DNA from: Metridium senile
Taxonomy: Eukaryota > Cnidaria > Anthozoa > Actiniaria > Metridiidae
Reading direction: 5' to 3'
Assembly: GCA_949775045.1 (NCBI GenBank)
Contig: OX459100.1
Coordinates: 14,316,447-14,380,446 of the forward strand
DNA: 64,000 nucleotides
The translations under genes were made by a program, and so were the position numbers. Under the pieces are notes generated by a model. The model was given only the letters and a program-made list of their open reading frames with translations, searched no databases and was not told the origin of the DNA. This document shows, piece after piece, positions 1 to 11,000 of this stretch (position 1 is the first letter of the stretch; each line of letters opens with the position of its first letter).

Positions 1-162
1 AAATAAAATCTTGCAGATTTATCAGAATGCTCTAATATTCTCAGACATTACTAACAGGGTCTAGGCGATCATTTTTTGTCGAAAACCCCGATCTTTTTGA
101 AACATTTTTAGATCACCCTATAGGCCATATTGCATTCTGGGTAGGATTTTGTAGTTTTTTCT
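1..162 (+). repeat. Reference monomer (type A) with landmark positions
   Basis: I use this first copy to number the monomer. Landmarks: AATAAA at 2-7, variable GCAG at 13-16, variable ATCAG at 21-25, variable GCTCT at 29-33, CTCAGACATTACTAACAGGG at 40-59, CpG sites at 66-67, 80-81 and 89-90, three GATC sites (67-70, 90-93, 111-114), T6 at 72-77, A4 at 82-85, T5 at 94-98 and 105-109, the palindrome CCTATAGG at 117-124, variable GCATTCTGGG at 132-141, and T6 at 155-160. The conserved blocks are 40-64 and 115-128. Most variation between types sits at 1-33, 64-66, 79-112 and 131-139. The choice of position 1 is arbitrary because the repeat is circularly permutable. Confidence 0.95.
86..102 (-). 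other. Degenerate CENP-B-box-like 17-mer (representative)
   Basis: Read on the minus strand, monomer positions 86-102 match 7 of the 9 essential positions of the mammalian CENP-B box core (NTTCGNNNNANNCGGGN): CGGG is intact, TTCG reads TTCA, and the central A is G. The functional box needs nearly all nine, so binding by a CENP-B-like protein is not supported. The match recurs in most main-family monomers but is weaker in the 3' divergent subfamily. Confidence 0.25.
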
Positions 163-251
163 AAATAAAATCTTGCAGATTTATCACAATGCACTAATAT
201 TCTCAGACATTACTAACAGGGTCTAGGCGATCATTTTTTGTCGAAAACCCC

Positions 252-276
252 GATCTTTTTGAAACATTTTAAGATC
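252..276. other. Per-monomer dyad GATCTT-N13-AAGATC (representative)
   Basis: In monomers with ACATTTTAAGATC, the arms GATCTT (252-257 here) and AAGATC (271-276) form a 6-bp inverted repeat around a 13-bp AT-rich loop. Monomers with ACATTTTTAGATC (types B1, H and many E) lose the full arm match. The dyad is therefore present in some monomer types and absent in others in a HOR-specific pattern. A protein-binding or structural role is only a possibility. Confidence 0.6.
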
Positions 277-324
277 ACCCTATAGGCCATATTGCATTCT
301 GGGTAGGATTTTGTAGTTTTTTCT

Positions 325-1783
325 AAATAAAATCTTGCAGATTTATCAGAATGCTCTAATATTCTCAGACATTACTAACAGGGTCTAGGCGATCATTTTT
401 TGTCGAAAACCCCGAACTTTTTGAAACATTTTAAGATCACCCTATAGGCCATATTGCATTCTGGGTAGGATTTTGTAGTTTTTTCTAAATAAAATCTTGA
501 GGATTTATCAGAATGCGCTAATATTCTCAGACATTACTAACAGGGTCTAGACGATCATTTTTTGTCGAAAACCCCGATCTTTTAGAAACATTTTTAGATC
601 ACCCTATAGGCCATATTGCACTCTGGGTAGGATTTTGTAGTTTTTTCTAAATAAAATCTTGCAGATTTATCAGAATGCTCTAATATTGTCAGACATTACT
701 AACAGGGTCTAGGCGATCATTTTTTGTCAAAAAACCCCGATCTTTTTGAAACATTTTAAGATCACCCTATAGGCCATATTGCATTCTGGGTAGGATTTTG
801 TAGTTTTTTCTAAATAAAATCTTGAGGATTTATCAGAATGCGCTAATATTCTCAGACATTACTAACAGGGTCTAGGCGATCATTTTTTGCCGAAAACTCC
901 GATCTTTTTGACACATTTTAAGATCCTCCTATATGCCATATTGCATTCTGGGTAGGATTTTGTAGTTTTTTCTAAATAAAATCTTGCAGATTTATCAGAA
1001 TGCTCTAATATTCTCAGACATTACTAACAGGGTCTAGGCGATCATTTTTTGTCGAAAACCCCGATCTTTTTGAAACATTTTAAGATCACCCTATAGGCCA
1101 TATTGCATTCTGGGTAGGATTTTGTAGTTTTTTCTAAATAAAATCTTGCAGATTTATCAGAATGCTCTAATATTCTCAGACATTACTAACAGGGTCTAGG
1201 TGATCATTTTTTGTCGAAAACCCCGAACTTTTTGAAACATTTTAAGATCACCCTATAGGCCATATTGCATTCTGGGTAGGATTTTGTAGTTTTTTCTAAA
1301 TAAAATCTTGAGGATTTATCAGAATGCGCTAATATTCTCAGACATTACTAACAGGGTCTAGACGATCATTTTTTGTCGAAAACCCCGATCTTTTAGAAAC
1401 ATTTTTAGATCACCCTATAGGCCATATTGCACTCTGGGTAGGATTTTGTAGTTTTTTCTAAATAAAATCTTGCAGATTTATCAGAATGCTCTAATATTGT
1501 CAGACATTACTAACAGGGTCTAGGCGATCATTTTTTGTCGAAAACCCCGATCTTTTTGAAACATTTTAAGATCACCCTATAGGCCATATTGCATTCTGGG
1601 TAGGATTTTGTAGTTTTTTCTAAATAAAATCTTGAGGATTTATCAGAATGCGCTAATATTCTCAGACATTACTAACAGGGTCTAGGCGATCATTTTTTGC
1701 CGAAAACTCATATCTTTTTGACACATTTTAAGATCCCCCTATATGCCATATTGCATTCTGGGTAGGATTTTGTAGTTTTTTCT
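325..1783 (+). repeat. 811-bp pentamer HOR (two copies of its core)
   Basis: Four successive monomers at 325-973 recur at 1136-1783, 811 bp downstream, with one type A monomer (974-1135) between. The order is: type A with CCGAAC instead of CCGATC; B1 (GAGG, GCGCT, GACGATC, TTTTAGAAAC, GCACTCTGGG); an A monomer marked by ATATTGTCAG instead of ATATTCTCAG; then B2 with ACTCCG or ACTCAT and GACAC. The monomer at 649 carries one extra A after a G-to-A change at its GTCG site and is 163 bp. Agreement of several unlinked rare variants in the same order is what identifies this as a higher-order unit rather than chance similarity. Confidence 0.85.
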
Positions 1784-2916
1784 AAATAAAATCTTGCAGA
1801 TTTATCAGAATGCTCTAATATTCTCAGACATTACTAACAGGGTCTAGGCGATCATTTTTTGTCGAAGACCCCGATCTTTTTGAAACATTTTAAGATCACC
1901 CTATAGGCCATATTGCACTCTGGGTAGGATTTTGTAGTTTTTTCTAAATAAAATCTTGCGGATTTATGAGAATGCACTAATATTCTCAGACATTACTAAC
2001 AGGGTCTAGGCGATCATTTTTTGTCGAAAACCCCGATCTTTTTGAAACATTTTAAGATCACCCTATAGGCCATATTGCATTCTTGGTAGGATTTTGTAGT
2101 TTTTTCTAAATAAAATCTTGCAGATTTATCAGAATGCTCTAATATTCTCAGACATTACTAACAGGGTCTAGGCGATCATTTTTTGTCGAAAACCCCGATC
2201 TTTTTGAAACATTTTAAGATCACCCTATAGGCCATATTGCATTCTGGGTAGGATTTTGTAGTTTTTTCTAAATAAAATCTTGAGGATTTATCAGAATGCG
2301 CTAATATTCTCAGACATTACTAACAGGGTCTAGGCGATCATTTTTTGCCGAAAACTCCGATCTTTTTGACACATTTTAAGATCCCCCTATATGCCATATT
2401 GCATTCTGGGTAGGATTTTGTAGTATTTTCTAAATAAAATCTTGCAGATTTATCAGAATGCTCTAATATTCTCAGACATTACTAACAGGGTCTAGGCGAT
2501 CATTTTTTGCCGAAAACCCCGATCTTTTTGAACATTTTAAGATCACCCTATAGGCCATGTTGCATTCTGGGTAGGATTTTGTAGTTTTTTCTAAATGAAA
2601 TCTTGCAGACTTATCAGAATGCTCTAATATTCTCAGACATTACTAACAGGGTCTAGACGATCATTTTTTGTCGAAAACCCCGATCTTTTAGAAACATTTT
2701 AAGATCACCCTATAGGCCATATTGCACTCTGGGAAGGATTTTGTAGTTTTTTCTAAATAAAATCTTGCAGATTTATCAGAATGCTCTAATATTCTCAGAC
2801 ATTACTAACAGGATCTAGGCGATCATTTTTTGCCGAAAACTCCGATCTTTTTGACACATTTTAAGATCCCCCTATATGCCATATTGCATTCTGGGTAGGA
2901 TTATGTAGTTTTTTCT
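1784..2916 (+). repeat. 7-monomer segment, first copy of a 3239-bp-offset duplication
   Basis: Order: A with GTCGAAGACC (G at 1867), C, A, B2 followed by GTAGTATTTT, D, E with GGGAAGG (A at 2734), then an A-head/B2-tail monomer with AGGATCTAGG (A at 2813) ending in TTATGTAG. Each of these private variants recurs exactly 3239 bp downstream at 5106, 5973 and 6052, and the GTAGTATTTT marker recurs just before 5671. Flanking monomers on both sides do not match between the copies, so the duplicated segment is close to 1133 bp. The 161-bp type D monomer here starts at 2432. Confidence 0.88.
1967..1988. other. Type C dyad TGAGAAT-N8-ATTCTCA (representative)
   Basis: In type C and other ATGAG monomers (C, G, H) the sequence TGAGAAT (1967-1973 here) faces ATTCTCA (1982-1988) across an 8-bp loop, a perfect 7-bp inverted repeat. 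The more common ATCAG monomers have a mismatch at the second base and keep only AGAAT/ATTCT. One C-to-G change therefore completes the palindrome. Confidence 0.65.
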
Positions 2917-4213
2917 AAATAAAATCTTGAGGATTTATCAGAATGCGCTAATATTGTCAGACATTACTAACAGGGTCTAGGCGATCATTTTTTGTCGAAA
3001 ACCCCGATCTTTTTGAAACATTTTTAGATCACCCTATAGGCCATATTGCACTCTGGGTAGGATTTTGTAGTTTTTTTCTAAATAAAATCTTGCAGATTTA
3101 TCAGAATGCACTAATATTCTCAGACATTACTAACAGGGTCTAGGCGATCATTTTTTGTCGAAAACCCCGATCTTTTTGAAACATTTTAAGATCACCCTAT
3201 AGGCCATATTGCATTCTGGGTAGGATTTTGGAGTTTTTTCTAAATAAAATCTTGCAGATTTATCAGAATGCACTAATATTCTCAGACATTACTAACAGGG
3301 TCTAGGCGATCATTTTTTGTCGAAAACCCCGATCTTTTTGAAACATTTTAAGATCACCCTATAGGCCATATTGCATTCTGGGTAGGATTTTGTAGTTTTT
3401 TCTAAATAAAATCTTGCAGATTTATGAGAATGCACTAATATTCTCAGACATTACTAACAGGGTCTAGGCGATCATTTTTTGTCGAAAACCCCGATCTTTT
3501 TGAAACATTTTAAGATCACCCTATAGGCCATATTGCATTCTGGGTAGGATTTTGTAGTTTTTTCTAAATAAAATCTTGCAGATTTATCACAATGCTCTAA
3601 TATTCTCACACATTACTAACAGGGTCTAGGCGATCATTTTTTGTCGAAAACCCCGATCTTTTTGAAACATTTTAAGATCACCCTATAGGCCATATTGCAT
3701 TCTGGGTAGGATTTTGTAGTTTTTTCTAAATAAAATCTTGAGGATTTATCAGAATGCGCTAATATTCTCAGACATTACTAACAGGGTCTAGACGATCATT
3801 TTTTGTCGAAAACCCCGATCTTTTAGAAACATTTTTAGATCACCCTATAGGCCATATTGCACTCTGGGTAGGATTTTGTAGTTTTTTCTAAATAAAATCT
3901 TGCAGATTTATCAGAATGCTCTAATATTGTCAGACATTACTAACAGGGTCTAGGCGATCATTTTTTGTCGAAAACCCCGATCTTTTTGAAACATTTTAAG
4001 ATCACCCTATAGGCCATATTGCATTCTGGGTAGGATTTTGTAGTTTTTTCTAAATAAAATCTTGAGGATTTATCAGAATGCGCTAATATTCTCAGACATT
4101 ACTAACAGGGTCTAGGCGATCATTTTTTGCCGAAAACTCCGATCTTTTTGACACATTTTAAGATCCCCCTATATGCCATATTGCATTCTGGGTAGGATTT
4201 TGTAGTTTTTTCT
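2917..4213 (+). repeat. Mixed monomers ending in a B1/A-TTGTC/B2 trimer
   Basis: It begins with a hybrid (B head, the ATATTGTCAG marker, ATTTTT and GCACTCTGGG), then three similar monomers with GCACT, the first preceded by a T7 instead of T6 run, and a copy with ATCACAATG and CTCACACATT. The last three monomers (3728-4213) are the B1, A-with-TTGTC and B2 trimer also seen at 487-973, 1298-1783, 6640-7125 and, slightly altered, 9714-10199. The trimer is the recurring building block of the first 10 kb. Confidence 0.75.
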
Positions 4214-5022
4214 AAATAAAATCTTGCAGATTTATCAGAATGCTCTAATATTCTCAGACATTACTAACAGGGTCTAGGCGATCATTTTTTGTCGAAAACC
4301 CCGATCTTTTTGAAACATTTTAAGATCACCCTATAGGCCATATTGCATTCTGGGTAGGATTTTGTAGTTTTTTCTAAATAAAATCTTGCGGATTTATGAG
4401 AATGCACTAATATTCTCAGACATTACTAACAGGGTCTAGGCGATCATTTTTTGTCGAAAACCCCGATCTTTTTGAAACATTTTAAGATCACCCTATAGGC
4501 CATATTGCATTCTTGGTAGGATTTTGTAGTTTTTTCTAAATAAAATCTTGCAGATTTATCAGAATGCTCTAATATTCTCAGACATTACTAACAGGGTCTA
4601 GGCGATCATTTTTTGTCGAAAACCCCGATCTTTTTGAAACATTTTAAGATCACCCTATAGGCCATATTGCATTCTGGGTAGGATTTTGTAGTTTTTTCTA
4701 AATAAAATCTTGAGGATTTATCAGAATGCGCTAATATTCTCAGACATTACTAACAGGGTCTAGGCGATCATTTTTTGCCGAAAACTCCGATCTTTTTGAC
4801 ACATTTTAAGATCCCCCTATATGCCATATTGCATTCTGGGTAGGATTTTGTAGTTTTTTCTAAATAAAATCTTGCAGATTTATCAGAATGCTCTAATATT
4901 CTCAGACATTACTAACAGGGTCTAGGCGATCATTTTTTGCCGAAAACCCCGATCTTTTTGAACATTTTAAGATCACCCTATAGGCCATGTTGCATTCTGG
5001 GTAGGATTTTGTAGTTTTTTCT
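4214..5022 (+). repeat. A-C-A-B2-D pentamer
   Basis: Five monomers in the order A (GCATTCTGGG), C (GCGG, ATGAG, GCACT, GCATTCTTGG), A, B2 (GCCG, ACTCCG, GACAC) and D (GAACATT, CCATGTT, 161 bp). The same A-C-A-B2-D order appears at 1784, 5023, 7126 and 10200, but there D is followed by type E. Here D is followed by an ordinary AAATAAAATC head, one of only a few exceptions in the window to the rule that D precedes E. This suggests an exchange junction at about 5022. Confidence 0.75.
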
Positions 5023-6155
5023 AAATAAAATCTTGCAGATTTATCAGAATGCTCTAATATTCTCAGACATTACTAACAGGGTCTAGGCGATCATTTTTTG
5101 TCCAAGACCCCGATCTTTTTGAAACATTTTAAGATCACCCTATAGGCCATATTGCACTCTGGGTAGGATTTTGTAGTTTTTTCTAAATAAAATCTTGCGG
5201 ATTTATGAGAATGCACTAATATTCTCAGACATTACTAACAGGGTCTAGGCGATCATTTTTTGTCGAAAACCCCGATCTTTTTGAAACATTTTAAGATCAC
5301 CCTATAGGCCATATTGCATTCTTGGTAGGATTTTGTAGTTTTTTCTAAATAAAATCTTGCAGATTTATCAGAATGCTCTAATATTCTCAGACATTACTAA
5401 CAGGGTCTAGGCGATCATTTTTTGTCGAAAACCCCGATCTTTTTGAAACATTTTAAGATCACCCTATAGGCCATATTGCATTCTGGGTAGGATTTTGTAG
5501 TTTTTTCTAAATAAAATCTTGAGGATTTATCAGAATGCGCTAATATTCTCAGACATTACTAACAGGGTCTAGGCGATCATTTTTTGCCGAAAACTCCGAT
5601 CTTTTTGACACATTTTAAGATCCCCCTATATGCCATATTGCATTCTGGGTAGGATTTTGTAGTATTTTCTAAATAAAATCTTGCAGATTTATCAGAATGC
5701 TCTAATATTCTCAGACATTACTAACAGGGTCTAGGCGATCATTTTTTGCCGAAAACCCCGATCTTTTTGAACATTTTAAGATCACCCTATAGGCCATGTT
5801 GCATTCTGGGTAGGATTTTGTAGTTTTTTCTAAATGAAATCTTGCAGACTTATCAGAACGCTCTAATATTCTCAGACATTACTAACAGGGTCTAGACGAT
5901 CATTTTTTGTCGAAAACCCCGATCTTTTAGAAACATTTTAAGATCACCCTATAGGCCATATTGCACTCTGGGAAGGATTTTGTAGTTTTTTCTAAATAAA
6001 ATCTTGCAGATTTATCAGAATGCTCTAATATTCTCAGACATTACTAACAGGATCTAGGCGATCATTTTTTGCCGAAAACTCCGATCTTTTTGACACATTT
6101 TAAGATCCCCCTATATGCCATATTGCATTCTGGGTAGGATTATGTAGTTTTTTCT
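5023..6155 (+). repeat. 7-monomer segment, second copy of the 3239-bp-offset duplication
   Basis: This matches 1784-2916 monomer by monomer, sharing the AAGACC, GTAGTATTTT, GGGAAGG, AGGATCTAGG and TTATGTAG markers at a constant offset of 3239 bp. Private differences include GTCCAAGACC at 5101 (CpG lost by G to C) and GAACGCTCT near 5857 in type E. The few differences imply a duplication recent compared with the divergence between monomer types. Confidence 0.88.
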
Positions 6156-8096
6156 AAATAAAATCTTGAGGATTATCAGAATGCTCTAATATTCTCAGAC
6201 ATTACTAACAGGGTCTAGGCGATCATTTTTTGTCGAAAACCCCGAACTTTTTGAAACATTTAAGATCACCCTATAGGCCATATTGCATTCTGGGTAGGAT
6301 TTTGTAGTTTTTTCTAAATAAAATCTTGAGGATTTATCAGAATGCGCTAATATTCTCAGACATTACTAACAGGGTCTAGACGATCATTTTTTGTCGAAAA
6401 CCCCGATCTTTTTGAAACATTTTAAGATCACCCTATAGGCCATATTGCATTCTGGGTAGGATTTTGTAGTTTTTTCTAAATAAAATCTTGCAGATTTATC
6501 AGAATGCTCTAATATTCTCAGACATTACTAACAGGGTCTAGGCGATCATTTTTTGTCGAAAACCCCGAACTTTTTGAAACATTTTAAGATCACCCTATAG
6601 GCCATATTGCATTCTGGGTAGGATTTTGTAGTTTTTTCTAAATAAAATCTTGAGGATTTATCAGAATGCGCTAATATTCTCAGACATTACTAACAGGGTC
6701 TAGACGATCATTTTTTGTCGAAAACCCCGATCTTTTAGAAACATTTTTAGATCACCCTATAGGCCATATTGCACTCTGGGTAGGATTTTGTAGTTTTTTC
6801 TAAATAAAATCTTGCAGATTTATCAGAATGCTCTAATATTGTCAGACATTACTAACAGGGTCTAGGCGATCATTTTTTGTCGAAAACCCTGATCTTTTTG
6901 AAACATTTTAAGATCACCCTATAGGCCATATTGCATTCTGGGTAGGATTTTGTAGTTTTTTCTAAATAAAATCTTGAGGATTTATCAGAATGCGCTAATA
7001 TTCTCAGACATTACTAACAGGGTCTAGGCGATCATTTTTTGCCGAAAACTCCGATCTTTTTGACACATTTTAAGATCCCCCTATATGCCATATTGCATTC
7101 TGGGTAGGATTTTGTAGTTTTTTCTAAATAAAATCTTGCAGATTTATCAGAATGCTCTAATATTCTCAGACATTACTAACAGGGTCTAGGCGATCATTTT
7201 TTGTCGAAAACCCCGATCTTTTTGAAACATTTTAAGATCACCCTATAGGCCATATTGCACTCTGGGTAGGATTTTGTAGTTTTTTCTAAATAAAATCTTG
7301 CGGATTTATGAGAATGCACTAATATTCTCAGACATTACTAACAGGGTCTAGGCGATCATTTTTTGTCGAAAACCCCGATCTTTTTGAAACATTTTAAGAT
7401 CACCCTATAGGCCATATTGCATTCTTGGTAGGATTTTGTAGTTTTTTCTAAATAAAATCTTGCAGATTTATCAGAATGCTCTAATATTCTCAGACATTAC
7501 TAACAGGGTCTAGGCGATCATTTTTTGTCGAAAACCCCGATCTTTTTGAAACATTTTAAGATCACCCTATAGGCCATATTGCATTCTGGGTAGGATTTTG
7601 TAGTTTTTTCTAAATAAAATCTTGAGGATTTATCAGAATGCGCTAATATTCTCAGACATTACTAACAGGGTCTAGGCGATCATTTTTTGCCGAAAACTCC
7701 GATCTTTTTGACACATTTTAAGATCCCCCTATATGCCATATTGCATTCTGGGTAGGATTTTGTAGTTTTTTCTAAATAAAATCTTGCAGATTTATCAGAA
7801 TGCTCTAATATTCTCAGACATTACTAACAGGGTCTAGGCGATCATTTTTTGCCGAAAACCCCGATCTTTTTGAACATTTTAAGATCACCCTATAGGCCAT
7901 GTTGCATTCTGGGTAGGATTTTGTAGTTTTTTCTAAATGAAATCTTGCAGACTTATCAGAATGCTCTAATATTCTCAGACATTACTAACAGGGTCTAGAC
8001 GATCATTTTTTGTCGAAAACCCCGATCTTTTAGAAACATTTTAAGATCACCCTATAGGCCATATTGCACTCTGGGTAGGATTTTGTAGTTTTTTCT
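6156..8096 (+). repeat. Mixed block, first copy of the A-C-A-B2-D-E hexamer
   Basis: The block opens with a 160-bp monomer (6156-6315) that lost one base in the ATTTATCAG box and one in the ACATTTT tract. Two pairs follow of a B head with GACGATC and an A with CCGAAC, then the B1/A-TTGTC/B2 trimer at 6640-7125, with a C-to-T change at the CCCCG site near 6890. From 7126 the order is A (GCACTCTGGG), C, A, B2, D, E. That hexamer recurs at 10200 with the same order, 3074 bp downstream. Confidence 0.75.
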
Positions 8097-11000
8097 AAAT
8101 AAAATCTTGCGGATTTATGAGAATGCACTAATATTCTCAGACATTACTAACAGGGTCTAGGCGATCATTTTTTGTCGAAAACCCCGATCTTTTTGAAACA
8201 TTTTAAGATCACCCTATAGGCCATATTGCATTCTTGGTAGGATTTTGTAGTTTTTTCTAAATAAAATCTTGCAGATTTATCAGAATGCTCTAATATTCTC
8301 AGACATTACTAACAGGGTCTAGGCGATCATTTTTTGTCGAAAACCCCGATCTTTTTGACACATTTTAAGATCCCCCTATATGCCATATTGCATTCTGGGT
8401 AGGATTTTGTAGTTTTTTCTAAATAAAATCTTGCAGATTTATGAGAATGCTCTAATATTCTCAGACATTACTAACAGGGTCTAGGCCATCATTTTTTGCC
8501 GAAAACCCCGATCTTTTTGAACATTTTAAGATCACCCTATAGGCCATGTTGCATTCTGGGTAGGATTTTGTAGTTTTTTCTAAGTGAAATCTTGCAGACT
8601 TATCAGAATGCTCTAATATTCTCAGACATTACTAACAGGGTCTAGGCGATCATTTTTTGCCGAAAACCCCGATCTTTTTGAACATTTTAAGATCACCCTA
8701 TAGGCCATGTTGCATTCTGGGTAGGATTTTGTAGTTTTTTCTAAATGAAATCTTGCAGACTTATCAGAATGCTCTAATATTCTCAGACATTACTAACAGG
8801 GTCTAGACGATCATTTTTTGTCGAAAACCCCGATCTTTTAGAAACATTTTAAGATCACCCTATAGGCCATATTGCACTCTGGGTAGGATTTTGTAGTTTT
8901 TTCTAAATAAAATCTTGCGGATTTATCAGAATGCACTAATATTCTCAGACATTACTAACAGGGTCTAGGCGATCATTTTTTGTCGAAAACCCCGATCTTT
9001 TTGAAACATTTTAAGATCACCCTATAGGCCATATTGCATTCTTGGTAGGATTTTGTAGTTTTTTCTAAATAAAATCTTGCAGATTTATCAGAATGCTCTA
9101 ATATTCTCAGACATTACTAACAGGGTCTAGGCGATCATTTTTTGTCGAAAACCCCGATCTTTTTGACACATTTTAAGATCCCCCTATATGCCATATTGCA
9201 TTCTGGGTAGGATTTTGTAGTTTTTTCTAAATAAAATCTTGCAGATTTATCAGAATGCTCTAATATTCTCAGACATTACTAACAGGGTCTAGGCGATCAT
9301 TTTTTGCCGAAAACCCCGATCTTTTTGAACATTTTAAGATCACCCTATAGGCCATGTTGCATTCTGGGTAGGATTTTGTAGTTTTTTCTAAATGAAATCT
9401 TGCAGACTTATCAGAATGCTCTAATATTCTCAGACATTACTAACAGGGTCTAGGCGATCATTTTTTGTCGAAAACCCCGATCTTTTTGAAACATTTTAAG
9501 ATCACCCTATAGGCCATATTGCATTCTTGGTAGGATTTTGTAGTTTTTTCTAAATAAAATCTTGCAGATTTATCAGAATGCTCTAATATTCTCAGACATT
9601 ACTAACAGGGTCTAGGCGATCATTTTTTGTCGAAAACCCCGATCTTTTTGAAACATTTTAAGATCACCCTATAGGCCATATTGCATTCTTGGTAGGATTT
9701 TGTAGTTTTTTCTAAATAAAATCTTGAGGATTTATCAGAATGCGCTAATATTCTCAGACATTACTAACAGGGTCTAGGCGATCATTTTTTGTCGAAAACC
9801 CCGATCTTTTTGAAACATTTTTAGATCACCCTATAGGCCATATTGCACTCTGGGTAGGATTTTGTAGTTTTTTCTAAATAAAATCTTGCAGATTTATCAG
9901 AATGCTCTAATATTGTCAGACATTACTAACAGGGTCTAGGCGATCATTTTTTGTCGAAAACCCCGATCTTTTTGAAACATTTTAAGATCACCCTATAGGC
10001 CATATTGCATTCTGGGTAGGATTTTGTAGTTTTTTCTAAATAAAATCTTGAGGATTTATCAGAATGCGCTAATATTCTCAGACATTACTAACAGGGTCTA
10101 GGCGATCATTTTTTGCCGAAAACTCCGATCTTTTTGACACATTTTAAGATCCCCCTATATGCCATATTGCATTCTGGGTAGGATTTTGTAGTTTTTTCTA
10201 AATAAAATCTTGCAGATTTATCAGAATGCTCTAATATTCTCAGACATTACTAACAGGGTCTAGGCGATCATTTTTTGTCGAAAACCCCGATCTTTTTGAA
10301 ACATTTTAAGATCACCCTATAGGCCATATTGCACTCTGGGTAGGATTTTGTAGTTTTTTCTAAATAAAATCTTGCGGATTTATGAGAATGCACTAATATT
10401 CTCAGACATTACTAACAGGGTCTAGGCGATCATTTTTTGTCGAAAACCCCGATCTTTTTGAAACATTTTAAGATCACCCTATAGGCCATATTGCATTCTT
10501 GGTAGGATTTTGTAGTTTTTTCTAAATAAAATCTTGCAGATTTATCAGAATGCTCTAATATTCTCAGACATTACTAACAGGGTCTAGGCGATCATTTTTT
10601 GTCGAAAACCCCGATCTTTTTGAAACATTTTAAGATCACCCTATAGGCCATATTGCATTCTGGGTAGGATTTTGTAGTTTTTTCTAAATAAAATCTTGAG
10701 GATTTATCAGAATGCGCTAATATTCTCAGACATTACTAACAGGGTCTAGGCGATCATTTTTTGCCGAAAACTCCGATCTTTTTGACACATTTTAAGATCC
10801 CCCTATATGCCATATTGCATTCTGGGTAGGATTTTGTAGTTTTTTCTAAATAAAATCTTGCAGATTTATCAGAATGCTCTAATATTCTCAGACATTACTA
10901 ACAGGGTCTAGGCGATCATTTTTTGCCGAAAACCCCGATCTTTTTGAACATTTTAAGATCACCCTATAGGCCATGTTGCATTCTGGGTAGGATTTTGTAG

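Noticed and set aside
649..811. Extra A at GTCAAAAAACCCC as a special element
   Set aside because: A single 1-bp insertion next to a G-to-A change in one monomer. It is not seen elsewhere and is explained by homopolymer slippage or read error.
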